A stretch of DNA of 64,000 nucleotides from Mesorhizobium sp. B2-1-8 (GCF_006442545.2 NZ_CP083952.1:1116001-1180000); one strand, 5' to 3'. Numbered from the stretch's first letter, positions 44,324-53,685 are shown. Program-made: numbers and translations. The notes: generated by a model from the letters alone, not told the origin.

Positions 44324-46358
44324 CCATCATCGCCTCCGGCGAAGGCATTTTGCCGCGAAACGCGGTGTAAAGCTCTTCGGGGTCCTTCGAGCCGCCGGCG
44401 GCGTAGATGTTCTTCCTCAGCCGCTCGGCCAGCGCGGGGTTGAAGGGATCGCCCGTCTCCTCGAAGGCAGCGAAGGCGTCGGCGTCGAGCACCTCGGACC
44501 ACATGTAGGAATAATAGCCGGCCGAGTAACCGTCGCCGGAGAAGACATGGCCGAAATGCGGGGTGCGGTGACGCATGGCGATCGTGTCGGGCATCTCGAG
44601 CTTTGCCAATGTTTCGGCCTCGAAACGAAGCGGTGCATCCGGCGCATCGGGCCGCGCATGATAGGCCATGTCGATCAAGGCAGAGGCGGTGAATTCGACG
44701 GTGGCGAAGCCGGCGCCGAAAGTGCGCGTGGCCAGCATCTTGTCGAGCAGCGCCTTCGGCATCGGCTTGCCGGTCTTGACATGCAGCGCGTGCTTTTCCA
44801 GCACCGCCGGCACCGTCAGCCAGTGCTCGTAGAGCTGCGAGGGCAATTCGACGAAGTCGCGGCTGACCGAGGTTCCGGAAACCGACGGCCAGGTGACGTC
44901 GGTCAACATGCCATGCAGCGCATGGCCGAATTCGTGAAACAAGGTCTTCGCCTCGTCGACCGACAGCAGGGCCGGTTCGCCCGCCGACGGCTTGGCGAAG
45001 TTCATGATGTTGTAGATCACCGGCTTCGAGCCATGCCCTAGACGATAACCGGACCTCAGCGCGCTCATCCATGCGCCGGAACGCTTCGAGGGCCGCGCGA
45101 AATAGTCGGCCAGGAACAGGCCGCGCTCGCTGCCGTCGGCGTTTTTCACCACGAACACACGCGCGTCCGGATGCCAGGCGGCGATGCCCTTCTTCTCCTC
45201 GAAGGTGATGCCGAACAGCCGCGTCGCCACGTCGAAGCAGGCATCGATGACACGGTCGAGCTGCAGATAGGGTTTCAGCTCCGCCTCGTCGAAAGCGAAC
45301 TTCTCGGCGCGCAGCTTCTCCTGGTAGAAGCGCCAGTCCCAGGCGGCGAATTTTTCGTTGCTGCCGGCTTCCGTCGCCAGACGCTCCAGCTCCTTCTGAT
45401 CGGCGGCGGCCTTCTCCAACGCCTTTTCCCAGACCGGGTCGAGCAGGGCATGCACCGCCTTCGGCGTCTTGGCCATGGTATCGTCGAGCTTGAGCGCGGC
45501 GAAGGAGGCGTAGCCGAGCAGCTTCGCCTTCTCGGCGCGCAGCTTCAGCATGTCGCGCACCACGGTCGTGTTGTCGGACGCGCCGCCATTCTGGCCGCGC
45601 ATGGTGAAGGCGCGATAGGCGATCTCGCGCAGGTCGCGGCGTTCCGAGAAGGTGGTGAACGGCTCATAGATCGAGCGCGACAGGGTGACGGCGTAGCGGC
45701 CCTTCTGGCCGCGCATCTCGGCGGCCTCGGCCATCGAGCTTTTCACGAACTCCGGCAGGCCGACGAGGTCGGCCTCGTCGAGGAACAGCGCCCAGTCGCG
45801 CTCGTCGGCCAGCACGTTCTGACCGAAAGTCGTGCCAAGCGACGACAGCTCCTCGTTGATCTTTGCCAGCCGCATCTTGCCGTCGGCGTCGAGCTTGGCG
45901 CCGGAGCGGACGAAGCTTTTCCAGGTCTTCTCAAGGACGCGCAGCGTCTCGGCATCGAGTTTCAGGGCTTCGCGGCGCTGGTAGAGATCGTCGATGCGGG
46001 CAAACAGTTTTTCGTTCATCGAGATCGCCGAGAAGTGCCTGGACATCTTCGGCGAGATATCGCGCTCCAGCGCCTGGATCGTCTCGTTGGTGTAGGCGCC
46101 GGCGCGGCACCAGAAGATTGACGAGACATGATCGAGCGCCTCGCCGCCCAGTTCCAGCGCTGCAAGCGTGTTCTCGATGGTCGGCGTATCCTTGTTGCCT
46201 GATATCGCGTCGATCTCGGCTTCATGCGCCTTCAGCGCGGCGTCGAAGACGGGGGAAAAGTCACCGTCGCCAATATGGGCAAAATCGGGCAGGCCGAGCG
46301 GGTCTCGCCACGCGGTCAATGGATGGGCGGCGAGATCGACGACTTTCGTGGAGGGCAT
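44304..46358 (-). CDS. M3 family metallopeptidase (oligopeptidase A/dipeptidyl carboxypeptidase type)
   Basis: 684 aa, the usual size for the family. The zinc motif HEFGH is at residues 475-479 (TLFHEFGHALHGML), with the second-glutamate region SRDFVELPSQLYEHW downstream. Cytoplasmic zinc peptidase that degrades short peptides, including cleaved signal peptides. No signal peptide is seen at the N-terminus. The gene stands alone on its strand, convergent with and overlapping the M81 gene. OpdA versus Dcp cannot be decided by eye. Confidence 0.9.
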   Translation of the reverse strand: MPSTKVVDLAAHPLTAWRDPLGLPDFAHIGDGDFSPVFDAALKAHEAEIDAISGNKDTPTIENTLAALELGGEALDHVSSIFWCRAGAYTNETIQALERDISPKMSRHFSAISMNEKLFARIDDLYQRREALKLDAETLRVLEKTWKSFVRSGAKLDADGKMRLAKINEELSSLGTTFGQNVLADERDWALFLDEADLVGLPEFVKSSMAEAAEMRGQKGRYAVTLSRSIYEPFTTFSERRDLREIAYRAFTMRGQNGGASDNTTVVRDMLKLRAEKAKLLGYASFAALKLDDTMAKTPKAVHALLDPVWEKALEKAAADQKELERLATEAGSNEKFAAWDWRFYQEKLRAEKFAFDEAELKPYLQLDRVIDACFDVATRLFGITFEEKKGIAAWHPDARVFVVKNADGSERGLFLADYFARPSKRSGAWMSALRSGYRLGHGSKPVIYNIMNFAKPSAGEPALLSVDEAKTLFHEFGHALHGMLTDVTWPSVSGTSVSRDFVELPSQLYEHWLTVPAVLEKHALHVKTGKPMPKALLDKMLATRTFGAGFATVEFTASALIDMAYHARPDAPDAPLRFEAETLAKLEMPDTIAMRHRTPHFGHVFSGDGYSAGYYSYMWSEVLDADAFAAFEETGDPFNPALAERLRKNIYAAGGSKDPEELYTAFRGKMPSPEAMMVKRGLV

Positions 46359-46447
46359 GGAGGGTCTTTCGCTGGCATCAGGAAGGAGGGTGTCACCGAT
46401 GTAGGACGCGGTCCGCGGGCCCGCAATATGCCAGTTGGCCGCTCCGC

Positions 46448-46882
46448 TCAGTAGCCCTCGCAGTTTTCTGCGATCGCGGCCTGCGAGCTGGCGGTGATGC
46501 GGTCGTCGCTCACCGCGAAGGTTTCCTGCATCAGCATGTCATTGTGGGGGAAATCGTAGCAGGCGATCACGGTGGTGACCCCGCCTTCGCTCTTCTCGAT
46601 GCGGTGCCGGATAGCGGCCCCGGCAACCGCGCCTTTCCATTCGTCGAGCGAGGCGATGAATTCCTGCTTGCTCTGGACGACGCCGAGATCGTCGAGCTTG
46701 ATGCGGACATCGTCGGCGAGCAGGTCCGCCAACTCGGTGCGATCGGCGACCAGCAGAGCCGAATACCAGCGGCTGATGATGGCGCGGTCATCGGCGCGAG
46801 CGGCCATGATCGCCAACAGCGATAAGGCTGCCGTGAAAACGACCGGCCTGACGTCCATCAGCGGGCGCGCCGCCCCCTTCAT
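46448..46882 (-). CDS. Secreted SnoaL/NTF2-like hypothetical protein
   Basis: 144 aa. ATG 46882 overlaps the carbonic anhydrase stop (ATGA). A signal peptide (VVFTAALSLLAIMAARA) precedes a ~115-residue domain that starts DRAIISRWYSALLVADRTEL and contains VRIKLDDLGVVQSKQEFIAS, the pattern of NTF2-like (SnoaL) folds. Coupling to carbonic anhydrase may be incidental. Function unknown. Confidence 0.6.
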   Translation of the reverse strand: MKGAARPLMDVRPVVFTAALSLLAIMAARADDRAIISRWYSALLVADRTELADLLADDVRIKLDDLGVVQSKQEFIASLDEWKGAVAGAAIRHRIEKSEGGVTTVIACYDFPHNDMLMQETFAVSDDRITASSQAAIAENCEGY

Positions 46883-47523
46883 TCCAGCACCGGCCGCTCG
46901 AAATCGCCGGTCTCCTTGTTCATCACCCAGAGCTCGCCGGTCGAAATGTCGAACCAGGCGCCGTGCAGCGACAGCCGCCCCTTGGTCTCGAGGATCGAGA
47001 CGCAGGGAAAGGTCCTGAGATTGGCGAGGGAATAGCGGATCGAGATGCGCTCGAGGGCCGTCTGGCGCTCCGTCGCCGTCATGAAGGTGCTGGCCGACAC
47101 CGTCTCGGCGGCCGGCGCGATCAGGCTCATCCATTTGCCAATGAAGTCGCCGGGCGACAGCGGCGCGGCGTTGGTGTCGAGCGCGGCGCGGATACCGCCG
47201 CAGCGGCCGTGGCCCATGACGACGATGTTCTTGACCTTGAGGCTCTGCACCGCGAATTCGAGCGCGGCCGAGGTCGAATGGAATTCGCCGTCCGGTTCGT
47301 AAGGCGGCACCAGATTGCCGACATTGCGCAGCACGAAGAGCTCGCCGGGGCCGGCGTCGAAGATCGCCTCGGGCGCTGATCGCGAATCGCAACAGGCGAC
47401 GATCATGGTCTCGGGCGCCTGGCCTTCGCGGGCGAGCTCGCGATAACGGCCGCTCTCGGTGGGGTAGCGGCCGTTCATGAAATTGCGGTAGCCGGCGAGG
47501 AGGTGGTCGGGAAGATGAGGCAT
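46879..47523 (-). CDS. Beta-class carbonic anhydrase
   Basis: 214 aa. Zinc ligands and catalytic dyad are visible: Cys45-Asp46-Ser47-Arg48 in VACCDSRSA, His105 and Cys108 in GHGRCGG. Interconverts CO2 and bicarbonate in the cytoplasm. Length and the LRNVGNLVPPYEPDG segment fit the common proteobacterial type. Upstream of the secreted NTF2-like gene with a 4-bp overlap. Confidence 0.92.
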   Translation of the reverse strand: MPHLPDHLLAGYRNFMNGRYPTESGRYRELAREGQAPETMIVACCDSRSAPEAIFDAGPGELFVLRNVGNLVPPYEPDGEFHSTSAALEFAVQSLKVKNIVVMGHGRCGGIRAALDTNAAPLSPGDFIGKWMSLIAPAAETVSASTFMTATERQTALERISIRYSLANLRTFPCVSILETKGRLSLHGAWFDISTGELWVMNKETGDFERPVLE

Positions 47524-47669
47524 GGGCGGCTAAGGCCTTTCCGGTTGGAGGCGGCAGCTCGTTGCGATCGACGAATGGCTCTAACGGTAAAAGCCCGCTG
47601 CGAGCAATGCAGAATTGCGGGGGCTGGCCATAAATGCCATGCGCCAAAGCAGGACGCCCGCCGACTTTG

Positions 47670-48455
47670 TCACGCCCAGATGGCGACCGGTATGCCAAAA
47701 CCGTCAGCGAGCGGCGGGTTGGGAAACGGTTTTGCTTCGCCGCTGGCGATGCGGCCGGCGATCAACATCATGGCCGCCGCGTCGAGGAAATCGTCGGCGG
47801 CCGCACCACGTGGCGGGGGCTGGTCGAGGAAGTCCGTGTCATAGCCGTGCCGGCAAAGCAGCGCTTTGCGTTCAGCCATGCCCGCCGGATTGACTTTTCC
47901 TTTGATCTTCTTCGGCAACAGCATGGCCCGGTCGCCGTTCAGACGGCAGAAGGCGACTTCCGGATGCGATTCGAAGACGCGACCGCGCAGCTCGGGCCGC
48001 GCGATCAGCAAGGCGTCGATCTCGCGGATTTTCGAGAAGATGCCGAAGGCCTGAATGGAAACGCCGCGCGGTGGATCGGATGTGGTCCTGGCCACGTCGC
48101 TTGCCCTGATATGTGCCGCGTACCAGGCTTCGGTCGTGGTGAAGCCGCTGGTGTCGGCATAGAGCGCGGCGCGGGACGGGATCGAAAAGACGCTGGACTG
48201 GCGCGCGCCGAGCAGCGGCCGCACCAGCGCCTCCGGTCCGCGTCCGCCCTTTTGCGAAAATTCCGGTAAACCGATCGGCATGTCGACGGCGACGATCGCG
48301 TCATCGGGGACCGCCGCCAGCAGGGCAGCGAAGGTGGGGAAGACGTCGACCGAAGGCGCGGCGTCGGGGTTACGAGGTGTCGAACCGAGTTCGCGCAGCA
48401 CGGCGATCCAGCCGGCCTTGCAGCCATCGACGCCGACGACTTTGGCCGGGGTCAC
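47670..48455 (-). CDS. DUF429 domain protein
   Basis: 261 aa. Starts at GTG 48455, overlapping the pdxY stop (GTGA). KVVGVDGCKAGWIAV and the AIVAVDMPIGLPE segment suggest an RNase H-like fold with the conserved acidic residues of DUF429; SRVF-like FESHPEVAFCRLNG and a late DDFLDAAAMMLIA follow. A nuclease or nucleotide-binding role is only fold-based. Co-transcribed with pyridoxal kinase. Confidence 0.8.
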   Translation of the reverse strand: MTPAKVVGVDGCKAGWIAVLRELGSTPRNPDAAPSVDVFPTFAALLAAVPDDAIVAVDMPIGLPEFSQKGGRGPEALVRPLLGARQSSVFSIPSRAALYADTSGFTTTEAWYAAHIRASDVARTTSDPPRGVSIQAFGIFSKIREIDALLIARPELRGRVFESHPEVAFCRLNGDRAMLLPKKIKGKVNPAGMAERKALLCRHGYDTDFLDQPPPRGAAADDFLDAAAMMLIAGRIASGEAKPFPNPPLADGFGIPVAIWA

Positions 48456-49336
48456 GCCCGGCGGTCCCGCCCCGGATGCGTGAGGTGGCGCAGCTGGACC
48501 ATGGCCATCGGGTGCGACAGGCTCTGCGCATCGGTTTCGAGCTGCAATTCGTCGCCGCCGCGTTTTGCCGTGCGCGCCAGGATCTCGTAGACCGCCGCCG
48601 TCGTCGACTGCAGCGCCTTGATCGCCGGCTGGCCGGACAGGATGCGCGCCAGGTAGACCGCTGCGGTCAGGTCGCCCAGGCCGTTTGGTGGCTTGTCGAT
48701 CAGGCGGTGCTCGGCCAGCAGCGCCTGGGTGCCGTCGAGCAGCAGATTGCCGGTGCCGCCTGAAATCATGGATGGCGCCGAGGTAACCAGCATGGTCGGC
48801 GGTCCGGCATGGAGTGCCGCCGAGATCACCGATTTCAGGTCAGGCAGCGGCGCGCCGGCCATCCATTCCAGCTCATAGCGGTTGGGGGTGGCGATGTCGG
48901 CGATCGGCATCAGCCGGTCGCGCATGGCGGCGGCGGTGGGCTCGGGCACATAAAGGCCGCCGGAATCGCCCATCACCGGATCGCAGATATAGATGGCATC
49001 GGGCGTCCTCGCCTTGACCGCGGCGACCAGCGAGGCGACCGCCTCGGCCTGGCCGGGCTCGCCGAGATAGCCCGACAACACGGCGCCGACCTCACCCAGC
49101 CACGGCGCGCGCTCCAGATCGGCCATCAGCGCCTTGAACTGGTCGAGCGGCGGCACGATGCGGGTCGCCCGGCCATGGCCGGGATGCCAGGGCAGAATGA
49201 TTGTCGGCACGGCCCAGACCGGAAAGCCCAACGTCTCCAGCGCGAAGACGGCGGCGCGGTTGCCGACGGAGCCACGGGCGACATGGCTGGAAATGACGAT
49301 GACCGCGCGCGGCGCGTCGGTTTTTTCGGCGCTCAT
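48452..49336 (-). CDS. pdxY: Pyridoxal kinase
   Basis: 294 aa ribokinase-like enzyme that phosphorylates pyridoxal in the B6 salvage pathway. Seen: ISSHVARGSVGNRAAVFALE (N-terminal PdxY/PdxK signature), YICDPVMGDSGGLYVPE, and the phosphate-binding loop PPNGLGDLTAAVYLA with the catalytic aspartate, where the second G of the usual GTGD is kept as GLGD. First of a two-gene unit with the DUF429 gene. Confidence 0.88.
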   Translation of the reverse strand: MSAEKTDAPRAVIVISSHVARGSVGNRAAVFALETLGFPVWAVPTIILPWHPGHGRATRIVPPLDQFKALMADLERAPWLGEVGAVLSGYLGEPGQAEAVASLVAAVKARTPDAIYICDPVMGDSGGLYVPEPTAAAMRDRLMPIADIATPNRYELEWMAGAPLPDLKSVISAALHAGPPTMLVTSAPSMISGGTGNLLLDGTQALLAEHRLIDKPPNGLGDLTAAVYLARILSGQPAIKALQSTTAAVYEILARTAKRGGDELQLETDAQSLSHPMAMVQLRHLTHPGRDRRA

Positions 49337-49349
49337 TGTTTTTTGATTC

Positions 49350-49601
49350 CTAGCTGCCCCGGGTGAGGAAAAGCACGAGCCAGACCATCAGGCCCAGCGC
49401 CAGAAGCAGGCCTAGTATCCTGCCAACGCGCGTGCCCCAGACTTCGATCGGGTCCGTGCGGTCGGCATCGGCCGCCGAGACATGGTCGCGCATGCCTTTC
49501 GTCGTCCGTGCCACGAAAGAGTTGCCGGCCGGATCGGTCTCCTGCGCGACGCGCTGGAGGATACGGCGCGATTCGCTGTCACTGTCCTGGCGTCGCGCCA
49601 T
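49350..49601 (-). CDS. Small C-terminally anchored membrane protein
   Basis: 83 aa from ATG 49601. A polar, acidic/basic N-terminal part (ARRQDSDSESRRILQRVAQE) is followed by VGRILGLLLALGLMVWLVLF, one membrane helix at the very C-terminus. It looks like a tail-anchored protein; no function recognised. It is 13 bp upstream of pdxY on the same strand and may share its transcript. Confidence 0.65.
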   Translation of the reverse strand: MARRQDSDSESRRILQRVAQETDPAGNSFVARTTKGMRDHVSAADADRTDPIEVWGTRVGRILGLLLALGLMVWLVLFLTRGS

Positions 49602-49764
49602 GATGATGTCCCGTTCTGATCGGACCTTATCGCGTTCGCGCGGCCAATCACAGGGCCTTGCGCGGCACGATATACGCCGAGCCTGCTGCAGGGGTCGGGG
49701 CCGTTTTCTTGCGCGCCGATTGTGATAATGCTTCGCCTGCAACTTCTATCGAGGGACCCCCATC

Positions 49765-50403
49765 ATGCTTGCCCAGCGCCTTGCTCGACCATCGCCATTC
49801 CGCACGCTGCCCGCCTTCCTGATGATGGCAATCGTGCTGCCGCTGCTTGCCGGCTGCGGCTACAACACGATCCCGACGGCGGAAGAAAACGCCAGGGCGG
49901 CATGGAGCGAGGTGTTGAACCAGTATCAACGCCGCGCCGACCTCATCCCCAATCTGGTCGAGACGGTCAAAGGCTATGCTTCGCACGAAAAGGACACGCT
50001 CGACGCCGTTGTCCAGGCGCGCGCCAAGGCGACGCAGATCACGGTGACGCCGGAAACGCTGAAGGATCCGGAAGCCCTCAAGAAGTTCCAGGATGCCCAG
50101 GCCGGGCTGACCAGCGCGCTGTCGCGGCTGATCGCGGTGTCGGAGGCCTATCCCGACCTCAAGGCCAACCAGAATTTCCTGGCGCTGCAGGCGCAGCTCG
50201 AAGGCACGGAGAACCGCATCGCGGTGGCGCGGCGCGACTATATCCAGGCCGTCAGGGACTACAATCTGACGCTGAGGACGTTCCCCTCGGTGCTGTGGGC
50301 GACGCTCTGGTTCCGCGGCAATCAACCTTTCGCGAACTTCACCGTCGACGAAGACAAGATGCAGGTGCCGAAGGTCGATTTCGGCACGAAGCAGGGCGGG
50401 TGA
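49765..50403 (+). CDS. lemA: LemA family lipoprotein
   Basis: 212 aa. A lipobox (LPLLAGCGYN) follows a hydrophobic leader, so it is lipid-anchored. The LemA core is clear: NQYQRRADLIPNLVETVKGY, then helix-rich sequence with LEGTENRIAVARRDYIQAVR and the end FPSVLWATLWFRGNQPFANF. LemA genes typically precede TPM-domain genes, as here (50453 and 51443). Likely a membrane-associated helical scaffold; function unsettled. Confidence 0.9.
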   Translation: MLAQRLARPSPFRTLPAFLMMAIVLPLLAGCGYNTIPTAEENARAAWSEVLNQYQRRADLIPNLVETVKGYASHEKDTLDAVVQARAKATQITVTPETLKDPEALKKFQDAQAGLTSALSRLIAVSEAYPDLKANQNFLALQAQLEGTENRIAVARRDYIQAVRDYNLTLRTFPSVLWATLWFRGNQPFANFTVDEDKMQVPKVDFGTKQGG

Positions 50404-50452
50404 ACGGCGAAAAGTCATCGGAATAAATTCCGCGAAAAGACGGATCGCTGGC

Positions 50453-51433
50453 ATGCAAACACCCCCCTCTGTCCTGCCGGACATCTCCCCCTCAAGGGGG
50501 GAGATTGGCAGCTTTGCGGTCGGCTCCCAGTCTCAAACCTTGACGATTGGCGAAACCCTGGATGACATCCAATCTCCCCCCTTGAGGGGGAGATGTCCGG
50601 CAGGACAGAGGGGGGCGCTACGGAACACCTACCTTTCCTTTGTTGGCCTTCTTGCCAGCATACTCTTCCTCCCCTTCGCCGCCTTCGCTGCCGATCTGCC
50701 GGCGCTCACGGGCCGCGTCGTCGACAATGCCGGCATCATCGATGCCGCGACCAAGGCGGCGCTGACGCAGCAGCTGGCGGACTTCGAAACCAAGGGCTCC
50801 GACCAGATCGTCGTCGCCACCATCCCCAGCCTCGGCGGCGAGGAGATCGAACCCTACGCCAACCGGCTGTTCCGCTTCTGGAAGCTCGGCCAGGCCAAGG
50901 AGAACAACGGCGTCCTGCTGCTGGTGGCGCCCAACGACCGCAAGATGCGCATCGAGGTCGGCTATGGGCTGGAAGGCACGCTGACCGACCTGCACACCAA
51001 GCTGATCATCGAGAATGACATGGTGCCGGCCTTCCGCGCCGGCGATTTCTCCGGCGGCATCTCGAAGGCCGTCGACGACATGATCATGGTGCTGGAGGGC
51101 AATCCGGAGGAGCTGGAGGCGCGCGGCAAGCGCAACGAGCAGGCGCCGTTCAATTCCGACGACCTGTTCTTTGCCGTCTTCGTCAGCATCTGGGCGATCA
51201 TTTTCTTCGGCAGCATCGCGGCCTCGGTCCTGCCGCCGATCTTCGGCCAGAAGCTCGGCCCCGGACGTTATCGCTGGCTCGGCATGACCTTCGAGCCGCA
51301 CCGGCGGTCGTCCGGTGGATGGTCGTCGGGTGGTGGTGGCTGGTCGTCCGGCGGGGGTGGGTTTTCAGGTGGCGGAGGCTTCTCCGGTGGCGGCGGCTCG
51401 TCCGGCGGTGGCGGTTCTTCAGGAAGCTGGTGA
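50453..51433 (+). CDS. TPM-domain (YgcG-type) membrane protein whose 5' coding end is a repeat element
   Basis: 326 aa if read from ATG 50453. Residues 1-55 are translated repeat sequence. Real gene sequence starts at about 50618 with a signal peptide (TYLSFVGLLASILFLPFAAF), then a TPM domain (TGRVVDNAGIIDAATKAALT, GVLLLVAPNDRKMRIEVGYG), one membrane helix, and a C-terminal GGGGFSGGGGSS tail. No ATG, GTG or TTG lies between the repeat and the signal peptide; the codon there is CTA. A TTG inside the repeat (50582) is the nearest alternative start. Neither start has a good ribosome binding site, so expression may be weakened. Confidence 0.75.
   Translation: MQTPPSVLPDISPSRGEIGSFAVGSQSQTLTIGETLDDIQSPPLRGRCPAGQRGALRNTYLSFVGLLASILFLPFAAFAADLPALTGRVVDNAGIIDAATKAALTQQLADFETKGSDQIVVATIPSLGGEEIEPYANRLFRFWKLGQAKENNGVLLLVAPNDRKMRIEVGYGLEGTLTDLHTKLIIENDMVPAFRAGDFSGGISKAVDDMIMVLEGNPEELEARGKRNEQAPFNSDDLFFAVFVSIWAIIFFGSIAASVLPPIFGQKLGPGRYRWLGMTFEPHRRSSGGWSSGGGGWSSGGGGFSGGGGFSGGGGSSGGGGSSGSW
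50462..50618. repeat. Palindromic repeat, family A, full copy, fused to a coding region
   Basis: Outer arms CCCCCCTCTGTCCTGCCGG and CCGGCAGGACAGAGGGGGG, inner hairpins CTCCCCCTCAAGGGGGGAG and its partner, central GACGATTGGCGAAACCC. Unlike other copies it has no stop codon in one frame, and that frame runs directly into the TPM-domain gene. Confidence 0.88.
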
Positions 51434-51442
51434 GACAAGATC

Positions 51443-52081
51443 ATGGCAACACGACCGATCAGCCCGCAGGATCATGAACGCATCGCCGCTGCGATCCGGT
51501 CGGCGGAATCCAGGACCGACGGCGAGATCTATTGCGTCGTGGCGCATGCAAGCGATGGCTATTTCGCCCCTGCGGCTTTGATGGCGACGCTTGGCATGTT
51601 GGTCGTCAGCCTCGCGGTCGCTTATGGGCTGGAGGCCTGGTGGCTCACCATCCGCCTGCCGCATTTCGTCATCGCCGAGTTGCTGGCGCTGGCCTGCGTG
51701 CTTGCCCTGCTGTGGACGCTGCCCGGCCTGCGCATCCATATGGTGCCGCGGCGGCTGCGCTATCAGGCCGCGCACGCCAATGCGGTCAAACAGTTCCTCG
51801 CCCGCAACGTCCACCGCACCACGGCGCGCACCGGCGTGCTGATCTTCGTCTCGATCGCCGAGCGCTACGCCGAAGTGGTCGCCGATTCAGGCATCGACGC
51901 CAAGGTCGGCCAGCATGTCTGGGACGGCGTGGTGCGCGATCTGACCGCGCATGCCGGCGACGACCGGCTTGCCGACGGTTTCGTCAAGGCGATCGAGCAG
52001 GCCGGGGCGGTGCTGGCCGAGCACTTCCCGGTCACGCCGGGCGATACCAACGAGCTTGACGACCATCTGGTCGAAATCTGA
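51443..52081 (+). CDS. TPM-domain membrane protein
   Basis: 212 aa. N-terminal ISPQDHERIAAAIRSAESRT and DGEIYCVV start a TPM domain interrupted by two membrane helices (LMATLGMLVVSLAVAYGLEA, VIAELLALACVLALLWTLPG), followed by GVLIFVSIAERYAEVVADSG. Third gene of the unit LemA-TPM-TPM, 10 bp after the previous one. Role unknown, probably envelope stress or membrane protein quality control by analogy with relatives. Confidence 0.82.
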   Translation: MATRPISPQDHERIAAAIRSAESRTDGEIYCVVAHASDGYFAPAALMATLGMLVVSLAVAYGLEAWWLTIRLPHFVIAELLALACVLALLWTLPGLRIHMVPRRLRYQAAHANAVKQFLARNVHRTTARTGVLIFVSIAERYAEVVADSGIDAKVGQHVWDGVVRDLTAHAGDDRLADGFVKAIEQAGAVLAEHFPVTPGDTNELDDHLVEI

Positions 52082-52224
52082 AAGCTCGCCTGCAACCGCT
52101 CCTCAGCCGGATTCCTGACAGGCTCTACCGGATGTCGCCAGCGTCATGATCGTCTGTGCGAAAGCGGACCATCGGTCGCCCCGACTCTTGCAATCGGGCG
52201 ACGCGGGTTTATGGTTAACAAATC

Positions 52225-52731
52225 ATGAATACGCTGACGATCGACATTCGGAAGGCAGACCCGCGCGATGCCGGCGCCATTGCCGAGGTGCACCTGGAAG
52301 CCTGGCGCGGCGCCTATTCCGGTATCATTCCGCACCGTACTCTGACGTCGATGATCAACCGCCGGGGAGCCGATTGGTGGGCGAATGCCATCCGCCGCGC
52401 CGCCACCGTGCTGGTCGTCGAGATCGGCGGCACGATCGCCGGCTATGCGACGATCGGCAAGAACCGCGCCAAGGAACTCAAGCAGCAGGGCGAAATCTAC
52501 GAATTGTACCTGCGCCCGGAATATCAGGGCATCGGTCTCGGCAGACGGCTGTTTTCGGCAGCCAGGGCACGTCTCGCCGACCACGGGCTGAAAGGCATGG
52601 TGGTGTGGGCGCTGGAAGACAACCAGAACGCACTGGCCTTCTATGCCGGGGCTGGCGGCCGCGACATCGCCGAAGGCGTCGAGATTTTCGAGCAGAAGGC
52701 GCTGAAGAAGGTCGCTTTCGTCTGGGAGTGA
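52225..52731 (+). CDS. GNAT family N-acetyltransferase
   Basis: 168 aa. Acetyl-CoA-binding motif A is visible in LYLRPEYQGIGLGRRLFSAA (about 94-113), with a later VWALEDNQNALAFYAGAGG motif B. Protein or small-molecule N-acetyltransferase of unknown substrate. It stands alone; the preceding 140 bp contain GGTTAACAAATC close to the start. Confidence 0.85.
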   Translation: MNTLTIDIRKADPRDAGAIAEVHLEAWRGAYSGIIPHRTLTSMINRRGADWWANAIRRAATVLVVEIGGTIAGYATIGKNRAKELKQQGEIYELYLRPEYQGIGLGRRLFSAARARLADHGLKGMVVWALEDNQNALAFYAGAGGRDIAEGVEIFEQKALKKVAFVWE

Positions 52732-52922
52732 CCGCCGGGGGATGATCGGGGAAGGCGAAGCCCCCGACTCACGCAAAATCACGGCGCTGAAACATCTTGT
52801 GCCGATGATTGAACGCGTCGAACGCCATCGCATCTCGCGGGATGCATTTAAGCACCATTCGCCGCATTGCACCATTTTGCGCCGCCCGCTATCTCCTGCC
52901 GATCGAGAGAGGGACAAAAGCC

Positions 52923-53456
52923 ATGCGCATCGAAGCCATAGCCACTGGAAAGAATCCGCCTGACGACGTCAACGTCATCATCGAGGTGCCGATTGGCGGC
53001 GAGCCGATCAAGTACGAGATGGACAAGGAGGCCGGCACGCTGTTCGTCGACCGCTTCCTGCACACCTCGATGCGTTATCCAGGCAATTACGGCTTCGTGC
53101 CGCACACGCTGTCGGGCGATGGCGACCCGATCGACGTGCTGGTCTGCAACACGCGCGCTTTGGTGCCGGGCTGCGTCATCAACGTGCGGCCGATCGGCGT
53201 GCTGATCATGGAAGACAATGCGGGCCAGGACGAGAAGATCATCGCGGTGCCGTCGCCAAAATTGACGCTGCGCTACGAGAACGTCACCGAATACACGCAG
53301 CTGCCCGACATCACGCGCCAGCAGGTGCAGCACTTCTTCGAGCACTACAAGGATCTCGAGCCCGGCAAATGGGTCAAGATCGAGGGCTGGCACGATTCCA
53401 AATACGCCAAGAAGATGATCATGGAGGCGATCGACCGGGCAAAGGCGAGCAAGTAG
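52923..53456 (+). CDS. ppa: Inorganic pyrophosphatase (family I)
   Basis: 177 aa, the standard bacterial size. The signature DGDPIDVLV lies in [20 protein letters not shown], and [16 protein letters not shown] and [18 protein letters not shown] complete the active-site set. Hydrolyses pyrophosphate in the cytoplasm. ATG 52923 gives the usual MRIEAIATG start; the longer frame to 52809 is not supported. Confidence 0.95.
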   Translation: MRIEAIATGKNPPDDVNVIIEVPIGGEPIKYEMDKEAGTLFVDRFLHTSMRYPGNYGFVPHTLSGDGDPIDVLVCNTRALVPGCVINVRPIGVLIMEDNAGQDEKIIAVPSPKLTLRYENVTEYTQLPDITRQQVQHFFEHYKDLEPGKWVKIEGWHDSKYAKKMIMEAIDRAKASK

Positions 53457-53469
53457 GTAATCCGACTTT

Positions 53470-53655
53470 GTCATACCAGGGCGGAGCAGCCGCGAAGCGG
53501 CGTCGCGCAGACCCTGGTATCCATGCCGTGACCTTGCGCAAGGGACGCAACGCGGCAAAATTCTGCACCGTTGCGGTTGGTGTTGATGTCGCGGCATGGA
53601 TCCCGGGGTCTGCGCCGCGTCGCTGCGCTCCTTGCTTCGCCCCAGGATGACGAAG
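53470..53655. repeat. Dispersed intergenic repeat, family E
   Basis: About 186 bp. Left part TCATACCAGGGCGGAGCAGC, then CGCAGACCCTGGTATCCATG; right part GCGGCATGGATCCCGGGGTC, then TTCGCCCCAGGATGACGAAG. The ends are inverted versions of each other. The form is common between genes in rhizobia. Between ppa and the convergent secreted-protein gene. Confidence 0.6.
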
Positions 53656-53685
53656 TACTGACGCTTCGGCGAACGTCCAACGTCC

